Positions 17,453 through 27,231 of a stretch of 64,000 bases of DNA are shown here, in pieces. The notes under the pieces were generated by a model. That model was not told where the DNA came from. It saw only the letters and a program-made list of their open reading frames with translations, and did not search any database. The stretch's first letter is position 1. Each line of letters starts with the position of its first letter. The position numbers were made by a program, and so were the translations under genes. This DNA is from an uncultured Caryophanales bacterium (GTDB lineage: Bacteria > Bacillota_I > Bacilli_A > RFN20 > CAG-826), in NCBI GenBank assembly GCA_902464635.1, contig CABQKC010000003.1:26599-90598 (forward strand), read 5' to 3'.

Positions 17453-18910
17453 ATGAAGAAAAATACATGCAAGCATACATACTGCAATCCTCTTCCTATC
17501 CCTAATATTCCTAGGGGAAAAGATGAATGGTATAAATACGAACACGGTATGTTTTCTCATGAAAATAAGCCAAATTCAGATAAAACTAGCGATTATCGGT
17601 CAATTAGTGATCCTACTGTTATGTTTTATGATAACAAGTGGTATCTATACCCAAGCTATGGAATGTGTTTCTATAGCGAAGATTTCTTGCATTGGGATTT
17701 CTACAAAACAGAACCATATTGTCCTAAATATTCTCCAACAATCATTCCTTATAAAGATGGGTTTCTATTAACTTCTTGGTTCTGCCCTCTTTATTTTGGC
17801 AAGACTCCATTCGGGCCGTTTACTCTTCTTGGCGATTTTATTGATTTAGATGGGAATAAATTTACCCCTTGTGATCCTGGGATTTTTATTGATGATGATG
17901 GAAGAATATATCTATATGCCTATGATAATCCTGATGCGGATAATTATTATGGCTATTCAAATAGGATAATTGGTTATGAATTAGATAAAAATAACCCATG
18001 CCAAGTTATTAGAGGCCCAATATGCCTATTTGAGATGGATCCTTTTAACCATCCTTATGAAAGGCATGGCAAATATAATCAAGATTTATATTATGGTTGG
18101 GTCGAAGGTCCGCACATGTATAAGAAGAATGGGCGTTATTATTTGATTTATGCTTCTCCTGATACCTGCGATTCCTCTTATTGCAATGCAGTTTATTATT
18201 CAGATACTTCCCCATTAGATAATTTCATTTGTCAAAAAAGAAACCCATTAACCAAAAGCCAGGATTCTTTAATAAGAGGAGCAGGGCATGGGTGCGTTTG
18301 CGATGGTCCAAACAATACAATCTGGTGCTTTTATACAATCGCTATGCCTATTTCTCATAAATACGAAAGACGAATTGGGATGGATCAAGTCTTTATTGAT
18401 AAAAACGGCGAATTATATTGCAAAGGCGTAACCAAAACCCCACAGATTTTTCCTTATTATGAAAAAGAAAAGGATTTAGGTTTATATAACCTGACTGCTT
18501 CTTTAATTCCAGAAGTTTCATCTATTAAGAATGATCATTTCGGAATTTATATTACCGATGAAAGTAACCTTACATATTGGAAACCAAACGATAACGATAT
18601 TCACCCTTCTATTGTTTTTGATTTAGGAGGATATTACCAAATCTCTTCTTTTAGGATTTGGTTCAGGGATGTCTATTTAAATTATAAAGAAAACAAATTG
18701 CCTAAACCCATTCCTTATATAGTAAAGGCTTTAATAAATGATGAATATGTAACTATCGTAGATAATTCCAATCCTCGAAAAGAATTGAATATCGATTATG
18801 TTACTTTCGAAGACGTGACTACTTGCAAAGTAAAACTTGAGTTATTGACTAATGAAATAGGAATTATCGATTTCTCATTGTTTGGGAAAATGGAGATTAA
18901 AAATGGATAA
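17453..18910 (+). CDS. Glycoside hydrolase family 43-like enzyme with C-terminal beta-sandwich domain
   Basis: A five-bladed beta-propeller hydrolase acting as beta-xylosidase, alpha-L-arabinofuranosidase or a related exo-enzyme. The three catalytic carboxylates are visible: base Asp53 in ISDPTV, pKa-tuning Asp141 in CDPGIF and acid Glu218 in VEGPHMY. Residues ~370-485 look like a discoidin-type (F5/8 C) or similar sugar-binding domain ('FRIWFRDVYLNY', 'CKVKLELL'). There is no signal peptide, so it should act on imported oligosaccharides. The start lies 2 bp after the AraC stop with GGGAGAAA upstream, and its end overlaps the GH3 gene by 8 bp. The exact substrate is unknown. Confidence 0.9.
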   Translation: MKKNTCKHTYCNPLPIPNIPRGKDEWYKYEHGMFSHENKPNSDKTSDYRSISDPTVMFYDNKWYLYPSYGMCFYSEDFLHWDFYKTEPYCPKYSPTIIPYKDGFLLTSWFCPLYFGKTPFGPFTLLGDFIDLDGNKFTPCDPGIFIDDDGRIYLYAYDNPDADNYYGYSNRIIGYELDKNNPCQVIRGPICLFEMDPFNHPYERHGKYNQDLYYGWVEGPHMYKKNGRYYLIYASPDTCDSSYCNAVYYSDTSPLDNFICQKRNPLTKSQDSLIRGAGHGCVCDGPNNTIWCFYTIAMPISHKYERRIGMDQVFIDKNGELYCKGVTKTPQIFPYYEKEKDLGLYNLTASLIPEVSSIKNDHFGIYITDESNLTYWKPNDNDIHPSIVFDLGGYYQISSFRIWFRDVYLNYKENKLPKPIPYIVKALINDEYVTIVDNSNPRKELNIDYVTFEDVTTCKVKLELLTNEIGIIDFSLFGKMEIKNG

Positions 18911-20870
18911 AGTTTTTTCTAATTTGTCTTTAACTGAAAAACTAAAGCTCCTGACAGGAAAAGACTTTTGGCATAGCGAAGATTTAAATGGGAAGGTCCC
19001 ATATTTAACTTTTTCTGATGGTCCACACGGGCTTAGAAAATGTGAAGGTGAGAAAGAACTTGAAGCAGTGGCCTTTCCTACACTTTCTTCGCTTGGAAAT
19101 ACTTGGAATAAAGATTTGGCATATCTAGAAGGGCGTTTAATTGCATCAGCTTGCGTAGAAAATGGCGTTGATGTTATTTTAGGTCCAGGAGTAAATATAA
19201 AAAGAAGCCCATTTTGTGGAAGAAATTTTGAGTATTTTAGTGAAGACCCATTGCTTAGCGGGGAACTTGCTAAAGCCTATATTAAAGGGGTACAAGATTT
19301 AGGTATAGGCGCCTGCTTAAAACATTTTGCCTGCAACAATTACGAATACGAAAGGGAATTTAGGTCTAGCGAAGTTGATGAAAGGACTTTATTTGAGATT
19401 TATTTCAGGCCATTTGAAATTGCATTAGAAGCAGATCCGTGGTGCTTGATGCCTTCATATAACTGCGTGAATGGAATTTATTCTTGCGAGAACAAATATC
19501 TTCTAAAAGATGTTTTAAGAGATAAATTTAAATACACGGGTTATCTAATTTCTGATTGGGGTGCTGTTCATAATAGCGCGAAATCGCTTAAGGCTGGTCT
19601 TGATTTAAGGATGGCGCATGATGAAAAAGCCATTAAAGAACTTAGCGAAGCTTATGATAAAAAATATATCGACGAAAAAGAAATAGATAATTCCATCAAT
19701 AATTTGTCTAATCTTATTTCAAAAACACAAAATAACAAAAAGAAAGTGTTATTCAATAAAGAGGAAAGCCATGTCAATGCAGTTGATATTGCTAAAGAAA
19801 GCATTGTTCTTCTTAAAAACGAAAATAATATCTTGCCATTAAAAAAGGCCAATAAGGTTTTGGTAACAGGTTCTTCTTCGATTAATCCTCCTTTTGGTGG
19901 TGGCGGTTCTTCTTACGTGAGATCTAGTTACAAATCCAAATCGCTAGAGGAATTATTGAATCTTAATGGAATTAAGGCGGAATGCAGGCCTGGGTATAAT
20001 TCATTCTCCGTTTTTGAAACATCGGTAATGCTACAAAAGGCTAGCGTGAATGATGTTGCTATCGTTACTGTCTCTATTGAAAAAGATGCTTTTGCCGAAG
20101 GGTTTGATAGAACTTCAATAAAACTAAGCAAAGTACAAGAAAGTATAATTCACCAGCTTGCTTCAAAAATAAAGACTGTAGTGGTTATTTATTGTGGTGG
20201 AGTTATTGATGTTTCGACTTGGTCTAATGAAGTTGATGGTATTGTCTTTGCTGGATATGGCGGAGAAGGAATAAATGAGGCTTTAGCTGATGTCTTGCTA
20301 GGAAAAACTAATCCTAGTGGTAAATTAAGCGAAACGTTTATTACATGTGAAGATAATGAATTTGTCGACGGGGTAAATTCGACTGATAGCGTCGTTAGGT
20401 ATAACGAAGGCGTATTTGTAGGTTATAGAAGGATGAATGATCCTAGTCACAAGATTATCTATCCTTTTGGTTATGGTCTTTCTTATTCCAATTTTGAATA
20501 TTCGAATTTAAGGATAAATAAATTAAGCGAAACCGATTATGAAGTGTTTGTAGATATTGAAAATGCTTCTGATATAGATGGAAAAGAAGTTGTCCAACTT
20601 TATGTTAGCGATCTTTCTTCCTCGGTTTCCCGTCCTTTAAGGGAATTAAAAGGCTTTGAGAAGGTGTTTATACCTGCTAGGGAGAAAAAGACAGTTTCAT
20701 TTAAGCTGGATAAATCTAGTTTTGCTTTTTATAACGCTTCTATCCACGACTGGTATGTGGAAAATGGATTATTTGAAATCCAAATAGGTTCTAGTTCAAT
20801 TGATATAAAACTACGTGAAAAGATAGATATTGAGCTTGATTTTTATAGTCAATATTCAAGGGAGAGATAA
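18903..20870 (+). CDS. Glycoside hydrolase family 3 (beta-glucosidase/beta-xylosidase type)
   Basis: Full-length GH3 of ~655 residues. The N-terminal TIM barrel has 'DGPHGLR', 'KHFACNNYEYERE' and the nucleophile Asp218 in ISDWGA. The alpha/beta sandwich has 'GGGGSSYVRS' and 'NPSGKLSETF'. A C-terminal fibronectin-like domain begins at 'YPFGYGLSYSNF'. ATG 18903 is preferred to an upstream ATG at 18882 because GGAG lies 7 bp before it. No signal peptide, so cytoplasmic. It releases terminal beta-linked sugars, probably finishing what GH43 starts. It overlaps GH43 by 8 bp. Confidence 0.93.
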   Translation: MDKVFSNLSLTEKLKLLTGKDFWHSEDLNGKVPYLTFSDGPHGLRKCEGEKELEAVAFPTLSSLGNTWNKDLAYLEGRLIASACVENGVDVILGPGVNIKRSPFCGRNFEYFSEDPLLSGELAKAYIKGVQDLGIGACLKHFACNNYEYEREFRSSEVDERTLFEIYFRPFEIALEADPWCLMPSYNCVNGIYSCENKYLLKDVLRDKFKYTGYLISDWGAVHNSAKSLKAGLDLRMAHDEKAIKELSEAYDKKYIDEKEIDNSINNLSNLISKTQNNKKKVLFNKEESHVNAVDIAKESIVLLKNENNILPLKKANKVLVTGSSSINPPFGGGGSSYVRSSYKSKSLEELLNLNGIKAECRPGYNSFSVFETSVMLQKASVNDVAIVTVSIEKDAFAEGFDRTSIKLSKVQESIIHQLASKIKTVVVIYCGGVIDVSTWSNEVDGIVFAGYGGEGINEALADVLLGKTNPSGKLSETFITCEDNEFVDGVNSTDSVVRYNEGVFVGYRRMNDPSHKIIYPFGYGLSYSNFEYSNLRINKLSETDYEVFVDIENASDIDGKEVVQLYVSDLSSSVSRPLRELKGFEKVFIPAREKKTVSFKLDKSSFAFYNASIHDWYVENGLFEIQIGSSSIDIKLREKIDIELDFYSQYSRER

Positions 20871-20872
20871 AA

Positions 20873-21538
20873 ATGAAGATTGCTTTTTTTGGTGACAGTG
20901 TAACAGAAGGCTGCTTTGAAATTATTAGGATTAATGGTCAACTAGAAGTAATTAGGGATTATCCTAATTGCTTTAGGACAATAGTGGAAAATAAATTAAG
21001 GCAGGCTTATCCAAATAAGGAATTTGAATTCTTTAATTTCGGTTTTAGCGGAAGAGATACTAGTGGGGCGATTGAAGTCGTTCCTGAAATAATTTCCAAG
21101 GATGTCGATTTGGTAATAATGTGTTTTGGGCTTAATGATTTTGCAAATAAGGATATCGAATTATTCAAATCCAATTTATCTTCGATTTATGAAAGATTCA
21201 TCGCTAAGAATATTAAGGTTGTTTTTATGACTCATAACATGGTCAATAAATACGTAAACAATGAAGAACCTATAGAGTTAAAAGAATTCGCTTCGACATG
21301 CGCTTCACTTCAAAATAACGGTGGCGTGGATCTATTTGTTGAGGCCGAAAAGGAAATTGCAGCCAAATACAATGTGCCTGTAATTGATGCTTATGCTAAA
21401 TGGAAAGAATTAGAAAGCTATGGCATCGATACGTCTTTATTGCTTTGCAATTACATAAATCATCCAACCAGAAAGATGCATTATCTATTTGCCAACATGA
21501 TTTGCTCATTTTTAGAGGAGAAAAAATACATAGACTAA
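20873..21538 (+). CDS. SGNH/GDSL hydrolase (carbohydrate esterase-like)
   Basis: A 221-residue cytoplasmic SGNH hydrolase: block I 'FFGDSVTEG' with the nucleophile Ser9, block III 'MCFGLNDF' with the oxyanion Asn, and block V 'NHPTRKMHYLFA' carrying the catalytic His. These enzymes remove acetyl or other acyl groups from sugars or lipids. Between GH3 and a beta-helix lipoprotein in a glycan operon, deacetylation of imported oligosaccharides is the likely job. It starts 2 bp after the GH3 stop with GGGAGAG upstream. Confidence 0.88.
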   Translation: MKIAFFGDSVTEGCFEIIRINGQLEVIRDYPNCFRTIVENKLRQAYPNKEFEFFNFGFSGRDTSGAIEVVPEIISKDVDLVIMCFGLNDFANKDIELFKSNLSSIYERFIAKNIKVVFMTHNMVNKYVNNEEPIELKEFASTCASLQNNGGVDLFVEAEKEIAAKYNVPVIDAYAKWKELESYGIDTSLLLCNYINHPTRKMHYLFANMICSFLEEKKYID

Positions 21539-21599
21539 AAATAATTACATTTTTAAGGGAAGAATATCCATGTTTTAAAAGGAGGCCAACAAATAAAAT

Positions 21600-23420
21600 A
21601 TGAATATGAAAGCACATTTTAAATTATTGCCCATACTATTTTCACTTTTTTGCCTATCTTGTTCTGGAACTAGTTCTTTTGAGTCCATCACGATAGGCAA
21701 AGTTGAATTCGAATATGATGACTTGGTCACTTCTTCTAAATTTAGCGAAGTTTCATTAGCTGCATATACAACTTATTATGTAGATTCGGCTTCTGGTGAT
21801 GATAGTAATGACGGATTAAGCATAGACTCCCCAATAAAAAGTATTTCTAAAGTAGATACAATCATTAAGGAAATAAAAGAGGTTCCTACACGTATATTAT
21901 TTAAAGCAGGAACAACTTATGAAAATACCCTTAATGTTGTTTCTTTCGAGGCAAGCGAACAATATCCATTATTAATATCTTCATACGGAGAAGAAAATAA
22001 CGGGTATGCAAAATTTGTCTCAGCCCCCTATGGAATTAATGTTTCTAATAGCAACGTTAGGATTTCGAAACTAGAAATTACAAACATTGAAGCTGAAAGA
22101 GGGATAAATGTATTTACTACATCGGAAGGCGCACTTAAGAATATCGTATTCGAAGATAATTACATACACGATATAAATTTTAATTTCGAAAGTGGACTGC
22201 CTAGCCAATATCAAGGACAGGGATTAACCCCAAAAGATGTTGATATCTCATTTGTATCACCTGCATCAGTTACTCCAAATGGAAAATTTATTTATCAATG
22301 TGCCGGCATTTATTTTAATGCAGGGACTATGAAAGCTATAGGGCCTTCTTGGTTTGAAAATGTTTGGATCAAGGGAAATAGAATTGAACAAGTTTCCCGT
22401 GCCGGCGTATTCTTTGATTCCCAATGGGTAAAAAGGCCAGGGATTGAATGGGGGAACAATACTTATATCAATGATGATTTAGGCTGGTATCCATCTAAGA
22501 ATGTTAATGTAGTAAGTAACTACTTGGATTACATGGGTGGAGATGGAGTAGTTTTACTTGGCGTGAATGGTGGGGTTATGGAATATAACACCTGCTATAA
22601 CGCGCAATATCTAGGTCGTGGTGCTTATTATTGCTGTGGTTTATGGTGTCATTCAACCATTAATTACACGATCCAATATAATGAAGTTGCATATACTCAT
22701 TTATTAAATGGGTCTGGCGATGGCGAGGGTTTTGACATTGATAAATCCTGCAAAAACATCACATTCCAATATAACTATTCCCATCATAATGATGGTGGTG
22801 GCATCTTGCTTTGCACAAATTCAGAAGTAATGACTATTTATAATGAGGATGGAACTCCTGTTAGAGACGATGATGGTTTGCCTCACCGCGAAAGGAGCTT
22901 TATTTGGGGACCTGTGACTATTAGAAACAATGTTTTTGCCGATAATGGTGGAACGGTATTTGAAACTAGTGATGCCTTAAAGAATTTATCGATTTATAAC
23001 AACACGATTGTTATGCCTGGCAATTCGGGTGAAGAGAAATTGATTAACAATGGAAGCTTTACAAACAATGTTCTCTGCACTGGGTTGATGTTTGAAAATA
23101 ATATTGTTTATCTAAGAAATAATCGCACTCTTGATAGCGGGATTTCTCATTTTAAAGAACCTAAATTCTCTAGTAATTTATTCTATAATTTTAATGAAGA
23201 TTTCTTATCTATTTTCCCTCTAGAAAATACATATTCATTTGATCCAAAACTAAATATAGCTGAAGCGAAGAAGGGGTTTGACAATGCAAAAGACTTCGTC
23301 TGTTCTAGTTCTAGCGTAGTAGAACAAGGTGAATTATTTAATCATATGAATAAATATGACTTCGAAGGCAATGATTCTACAGATAAACGTTATTTAGGGG
23401 CGTTTAGCACTTTTAGGTAA
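21600..23420 (+). CDS. Right-handed parallel beta-helix lipoprotein (pectate-lyase-like fold)
   Basis: A 606-residue lipoprotein: signal peptide with lipobox LSC (Cys21), then 'YYVDSASGDDSNDGL', the usual opening of DUF1565-like/pectate-lyase-like beta-helices, followed by coils rich in 'NNY', 'NVSN' and 'IYNNTIV' ladders. A charged patch (GSGDGEGFDIDKS, 'YNYSHHNDGGGILL') could be catalytic. An AAAAGGAGG site lies 14 bp before ATG 21600, a rather long spacing. It is surface exposed and probably binds or cleaves a polysaccharide before import. Enzyme class (lyase, hydrolase or binding only) cannot be decided. Confidence 0.75.
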   Translation: MNMKAHFKLLPILFSLFCLSCSGTSSFESITIGKVEFEYDDLVTSSKFSEVSLAAYTTYYVDSASGDDSNDGLSIDSPIKSISKVDTIIKEIKEVPTRILFKAGTTYENTLNVVSFEASEQYPLLISSYGEENNGYAKFVSAPYGINVSNSNVRISKLEITNIEAERGINVFTTSEGALKNIVFEDNYIHDINFNFESGLPSQYQGQGLTPKDVDISFVSPASVTPNGKFIYQCAGIYFNAGTMKAIGPSWFENVWIKGNRIEQVSRAGVFFDSQWVKRPGIEWGNNTYINDDLGWYPSKNVNVVSNYLDYMGGDGVVLLGVNGGVMEYNTCYNAQYLGRGAYYCCGLWCHSTINYTIQYNEVAYTHLLNGSGDGEGFDIDKSCKNITFQYNYSHHNDGGGILLCTNSEVMTIYNEDGTPVRDDDGLPHRERSFIWGPVTIRNNVFADNGGTVFETSDALKNLSIYNNTIVMPGNSGEEKLINNGSFTNNVLCTGLMFENNIVYLRNNRTLDSGISHFKEPKFSSNLFYNFNEDFLSIFPLENTYSFDPKLNIAEAKKGFDNAKDFVCSSSSVVEQGELFNHMNKYDFEGNDSTDKRYLGAFSTFR

Positions 23421-23431
23421 GGGAGCGAAAA

Positions 23432-26400
23432 ATGAAAAAGCATAGAAAGTCATTCTTGTTTACAATAATTTCAATTCTAGTTTCTTCTTTTCTAGCTAGT
23501 TGCGGCTCTTCTGCTACAAAAACAAGCAGGGCATGGCTCGATTTATATCAAGAATCGATGATTACATTCGATGGTTTAGATGATCCATCTTTACTGAACT
23601 GGACTAGCGCGAATGAAAATGTAGTTACTGTCGAAAATGCTAAATTAATTGCACAAGGTGTAGGCGAAACAACTGTTTCTTCTTCTAGTGAAGGAAGTAA
23701 ATATCAAATAGATGTAAAGGTTTTTGATTCAGGAAGTCTACCTAGCATAAAAGTTGAAAATACAGTCTTTTATGTTGGGGTTAGCCATGATATATCTCCA
23801 TACATTTTTTATAATGGCGAATCTTACTATCCAAATTTAGAATATGATGTAAGAATTGATAATAGCAATGTTGCTACCTCAAACGGCACTAAGATAACTG
23901 GAATTAGCGAAGGTCTTACTAACGCTAGGATAAAAACCAAATACAAGGGTAATGATATTTCTAGAAGTTTCATTTTGACTATTAAGCCAAATTCATATGT
24001 TGAATTAATTGAAAACAATGAACCCATTGATGCATTTACCCTATATGCTTCTAGCAACCAGAAGTTCTCTTCAAAGGTTTTGAATTTCAATTTGATAGAT
24101 AATGGTGAAAAGATTTCTAATCCTGAAATGAAATATGAAGTAGAGGATGCTTCGGTTGTCTCTTTTTCCGGAAATACAATTTTTGCCTTGAAAGAAGGAA
24201 AGACAAATGTCCATGCTTCTTATGCTGCTAAATCTTCTATTTCATTGGATTTTATAGTCAACGTAAAACCAAATTATGTAGAAGGGTCATTTAGCAATGA
24301 TATATCCGCTAATTATGGAACAACTTATACGCCATATTCTGGCAAAGTAGGCACTAGAAGTGGTGACATGATGAAATTCTATAATGGGGATACGATGCAT
24401 AATGACGAAAAAGAAAGTTATTGGCATCACCGCCTTATTAATGATCATGCGGGGACGAATGCTATAGATGCTTATAGGAATTATGGATTTAGATACTTTG
24501 CTTTTGATATTTATATGGAAAAAGAAGCATGGGTATTGCTTCTTTTAGATGGATTATCAACTACATTCTATGTTCCTTATGATACATATTTCCAAAATGA
24601 TATAGTCAAGGTAATTGATGAAGACGGCAACTACATAAATAAGTTTGTAAAACAACAATGGCTTACAGTTGTTTATGATATTAAAGCGAGGATAGAATTC
24701 GAACCAGACAGCACCTTGAATTGTTATTTAGCGTTGAATGCTGATGGACTAACAAGCTATTTAATGAATATTAGATATTATATGGATAGCAGCTTCCTTC
24801 CATATAACCCTCTTCAATATTCAAGAATATCAGAAGATGAATTGCAGGCTTCAAATGATGAATTTGTCAAATTGCATAATAACTCCAATACCTATAAGAA
24901 AATAGGGAAAACAGTAGACGGAGTTTCTAACCCACATCTTTATAAGACTTCATCATCTTCTTATTTGCAAGATTCATTGGTTGTTGCTTCTTCGACTGGG
25001 TCAAGCAAAAGCGATTCTATAATTAGGTTAAAAGAAAAAGGAAATTATCTTGCCTTTGACCTTTATCTAGAAAAAGCATCTTCCTTATATTTTTCAATCA
25101 ATAACAAACGTCTATTCTTTAATGCAGATGTCGGAGTTACTAATTTCATAAATTCAAAATGGATTAGCTTATTCTCTAACAATAAGATTGAATACGAGAT
25201 TAATTTGAACAAGTGGTATACCGTATTCATTGATTTTGCTAGTGAAGAAATGGTTTCTTCTTACCTAAAAGATCCAAACACCGCAGATCCTGTATTTATT
25301 GAATTCAATTCCTGCGATAAAGATGATGTTCTTTATATAAATAATGTCCGTTATTTGCAAACAAAGAATATTGTTCCTAGCGAATATGCTAAACCTATGA
25401 TTGCATCTGATAAATCATCAATCATAGTCAATAAAAACGAAGTATTTGATATTAATGCAAGTATTATCAACGGAACAAAACCAGGTGATTTGAAATATGA
25501 AATAGCAAACGAAAGTATTGTTAGCAAAACTCTTGGTGAAAGCAAATTCAAGGCTTCTTCAGTAGGACTTACTTCCATTAAGATTGCTTGCGAAGACTTA
25601 TTACCTATTAGCGTTGATGTCCGTGTTGTTGATGAATATGATTATCCATCTTCTAGTGAAGCCTATTATAGGGATGCAGGTATGTCAGGTCTTGATTCTT
25701 ATGCTATACATAACCATTTGACTATTTCTAGAGATAATAAAGAAATGGTTTCATCTTCTATTATTAGATTTGATTTCAAGGTAATTAAACCTATTTCGTT
25801 CCTTTATTTATTAGATACTGCCGGATTTGGAGATGCCTCGCTTAATGCGACTAGAATTGGTCCAAACGAATATAAAGGAGCCGAGTGGTGGGGTGCACCT
25901 ACTAAAGGAGCCGATGCTTCTATTCTTTCTATTGCAGATAGTAAAGGCAATGTATTAGGCAAATACAATAAAGAAGGAATTGAATTCGAAACTGGCAAAA
26001 CCTATTCGGTCTATTATGCATTATCTAGTGGTAGGTCTATTGATATATTTGTTTCTAATCTAGGTTTAACAAAAGCTAAAGAAGACTTCTATTGGGGCAA
26101 TTCAGATTATTCATATTTGTCAAAAGTTACTGACTATATTGAAGTTAGCAATATCGGAGGTGTCTATTCAGATATTACTCCAGTGATTTCAACCTCAAAA
26201 ACTAACCAAAAATGCTATTTGAATAAAGTTACTGATTTGGAATTCGATACAATCTTTGGGAACAATAAACAAATAACATATGAGATTGCTGATGAAAGCG
26301 TGTTAACAATCGAAAATGGTAAGATACATCCTAAGAAAGTTGGCTCTACTTCCGTTAAAGCTTCAATTGAAGGTGGCAATTCAATTACTGTTAACATTGA

Positions 26401-27229
26401 AATAATTGATGGCTATATAAATTTGAATGAGCACGCCTATATCAAAACAATTGGCGAAGAAATAATACTTAATAATGAAGTATTGGAATCTTCTTCAATA
26501 AAAAATATAACCTATTCATCTAGCGATGATTCAATCGTTTCAGTTAGCGGAAACAAATTAACCTTGTTAAAGAAGGGGTTTGTCTTAATTAGCGCAAAAG
26601 CTCCTGGATGCGAAGACAAACAAATATCGGTTAGGGTTCTTCAAAATGATAAGACCAAGCTTAATGATGAAGTAGTCATTGATTCTGATTATCCAGGTGG
26701 CCAAAGAATGGTATTCAACAAGAATTCTACCGAGGCCAGCAAATATGACACGATTGAACTTGATATAACTATAAAAGAATCGTTCTCCTACCTATATTTA
26801 TTGGATAAATGCAACGATGATCCAAATTATGCCCAATATGAAAACGGAGTAAAGATTGGGGATGGTATAAGCGGAAATATGTACCAAGGCTTAACTTCTT
26901 GGTGGGTTCCTAATTTTACCGCTGGTTTTGATGCTTCTAGATTATCCATTTCTAAAGAAGGGAAGGTTTTGGGTCTATTAGGTAAAAATCCTTCTTCTTT
27001 CAATAGGGTTGGCGAAGGTTTTGCTTTTGAAAAAGGCAAAGAATACAAAATTACAATCGATTTATCAAATAATCATTCTCTTATCATCCTTCTAGCAAAT
27101 TTCATGAAAAATCCTACGGATGGGAATGATCATGATGAAGTTTGTGGTGGCAACATCGGCAACTACATGCTTAAGGTAACTGACTATATTTTAATTAATG
27201 ATGTATATGGAATTAACAAAAGGAGTTAA
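23432..27229 (+). CDS. Giant lipoprotein with repeated Ig-like (BIG2-type) and 'WYT' beta modules
   Basis: A 1265-residue lipoprotein (lipobox LASC, Cys24). Several BIG2-like Ig repeats are visible, for instance 'NENVVTVENAKLIAQGVGETTV', 'VVSFSGNTIFALKEGKTNV', 'VLTIENGKIHPKKVGSTSV' and 'SIVSVSGNKLTLLKKG'. They alternate with beta modules containing 'NKWYTVFIDF' (near 25213), 'GKTYSVYYAL' (near 25998) and 'GKEYKITIDL' (near 27040). The latter two modules, which share 'GLxxWWxP...DASxLSI'-like cores, look like an internal duplication. It is probably an extended surface adhesin or glycan-binding protein holding substrate near the transporter. No catalytic residues are recognised. It lies between beta-helix and InlB-repeat lipoprotein genes, with spacings of 11 and 2 bp. 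Confidence 0.75.
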   Translation: MKKHRKSFLFTIISILVSSFLASCGSSATKTSRAWLDLYQESMITFDGLDDPSLLNWTSANENVVTVENAKLIAQGVGETTVSSSSEGSKYQIDVKVFDSGSLPSIKVENTVFYVGVSHDISPYIFYNGESYYPNLEYDVRIDNSNVATSNGTKITGISEGLTNARIKTKYKGNDISRSFILTIKPNSYVELIENNEPIDAFTLYASSNQKFSSKVLNFNLIDNGEKISNPEMKYEVEDASVVSFSGNTIFALKEGKTNVHASYAAKSSISLDFIVNVKPNYVEGSFSNDISANYGTTYTPYSGKVGTRSGDMMKFYNGDTMHNDEKESYWHHRLINDHAGTNAIDAYRNYGFRYFAFDIYMEKEAWVLLLLDGLSTTFYVPYDTYFQNDIVKVIDEDGNYINKFVKQQWLTVVYDIKARIEFEPDSTLNCYLALNADGLTSYLMNIRYYMDSSFLPYNPLQYSRISEDELQASNDEFVKLHNNSNTYKKIGKTVDGVSNPHLYKTSSSSYLQDSLVVASSTGSSKSDSIIRLKEKGNYLAFDLYLEKASSLYFSINNKRLFFNADVGVTNFINSKWISLFSNNKIEYEINLNKWYTVFIDFASEEMVSSYLKDPNTADPVFIEFNSCDKDDVLYINNVRYLQTKNIVPSEYAKPMIASDKSSIIVNKNEVFDINASIINGTKPGDLKYEIANESIVSKTLGESKFKASSVGLTSIKIACEDLLPISVDVRVVDEYDYPSSSEAYYRDAGMSGLDSYAIHNHLTISRDNKEMVSSSIIRFDFKVIKPISFLYLLDTAGFGDASLNATRIGPNEYKGAEWWGAPTKGADASILSIADSKGNVLGKYNKEGIEFETGKTYSVYYALSSGRSIDIFVSNLGLTKAKEDFYWGNSDYSYLSKVTDYIEVSNIGGVYSDITPVISTSKTNQKCYLNKVTDLEFDTIFGNNKQITYEIADESVLTIENGKIHPKKVGSTSVKASIEGGNSITVNIEIIDGYINLNEHAYIKTIGEEIILNNEVLESSSIKNITYSSSDDSIVSVSGNKLTLLKKGFVLISAKAPGCEDKQISVRVLQNDKTKLNDEVVIDSDYPGGQRMVFNKNSTEASKYDTIELDITIKESFSYLYLLDKCNDDPNYAQYENGVKIGDGISGNMYQGLTSWWVPNFTAGFDASRLSISKEGKVLGLLGKNPSSFNRVGEGFAFEKGKEYKITIDLSNNHSLIILLANFMKNPTDGNDHDEVCGGNIGNYMLKVTDYILINDVYGINKRS

Positions 27230-27231
27230 TC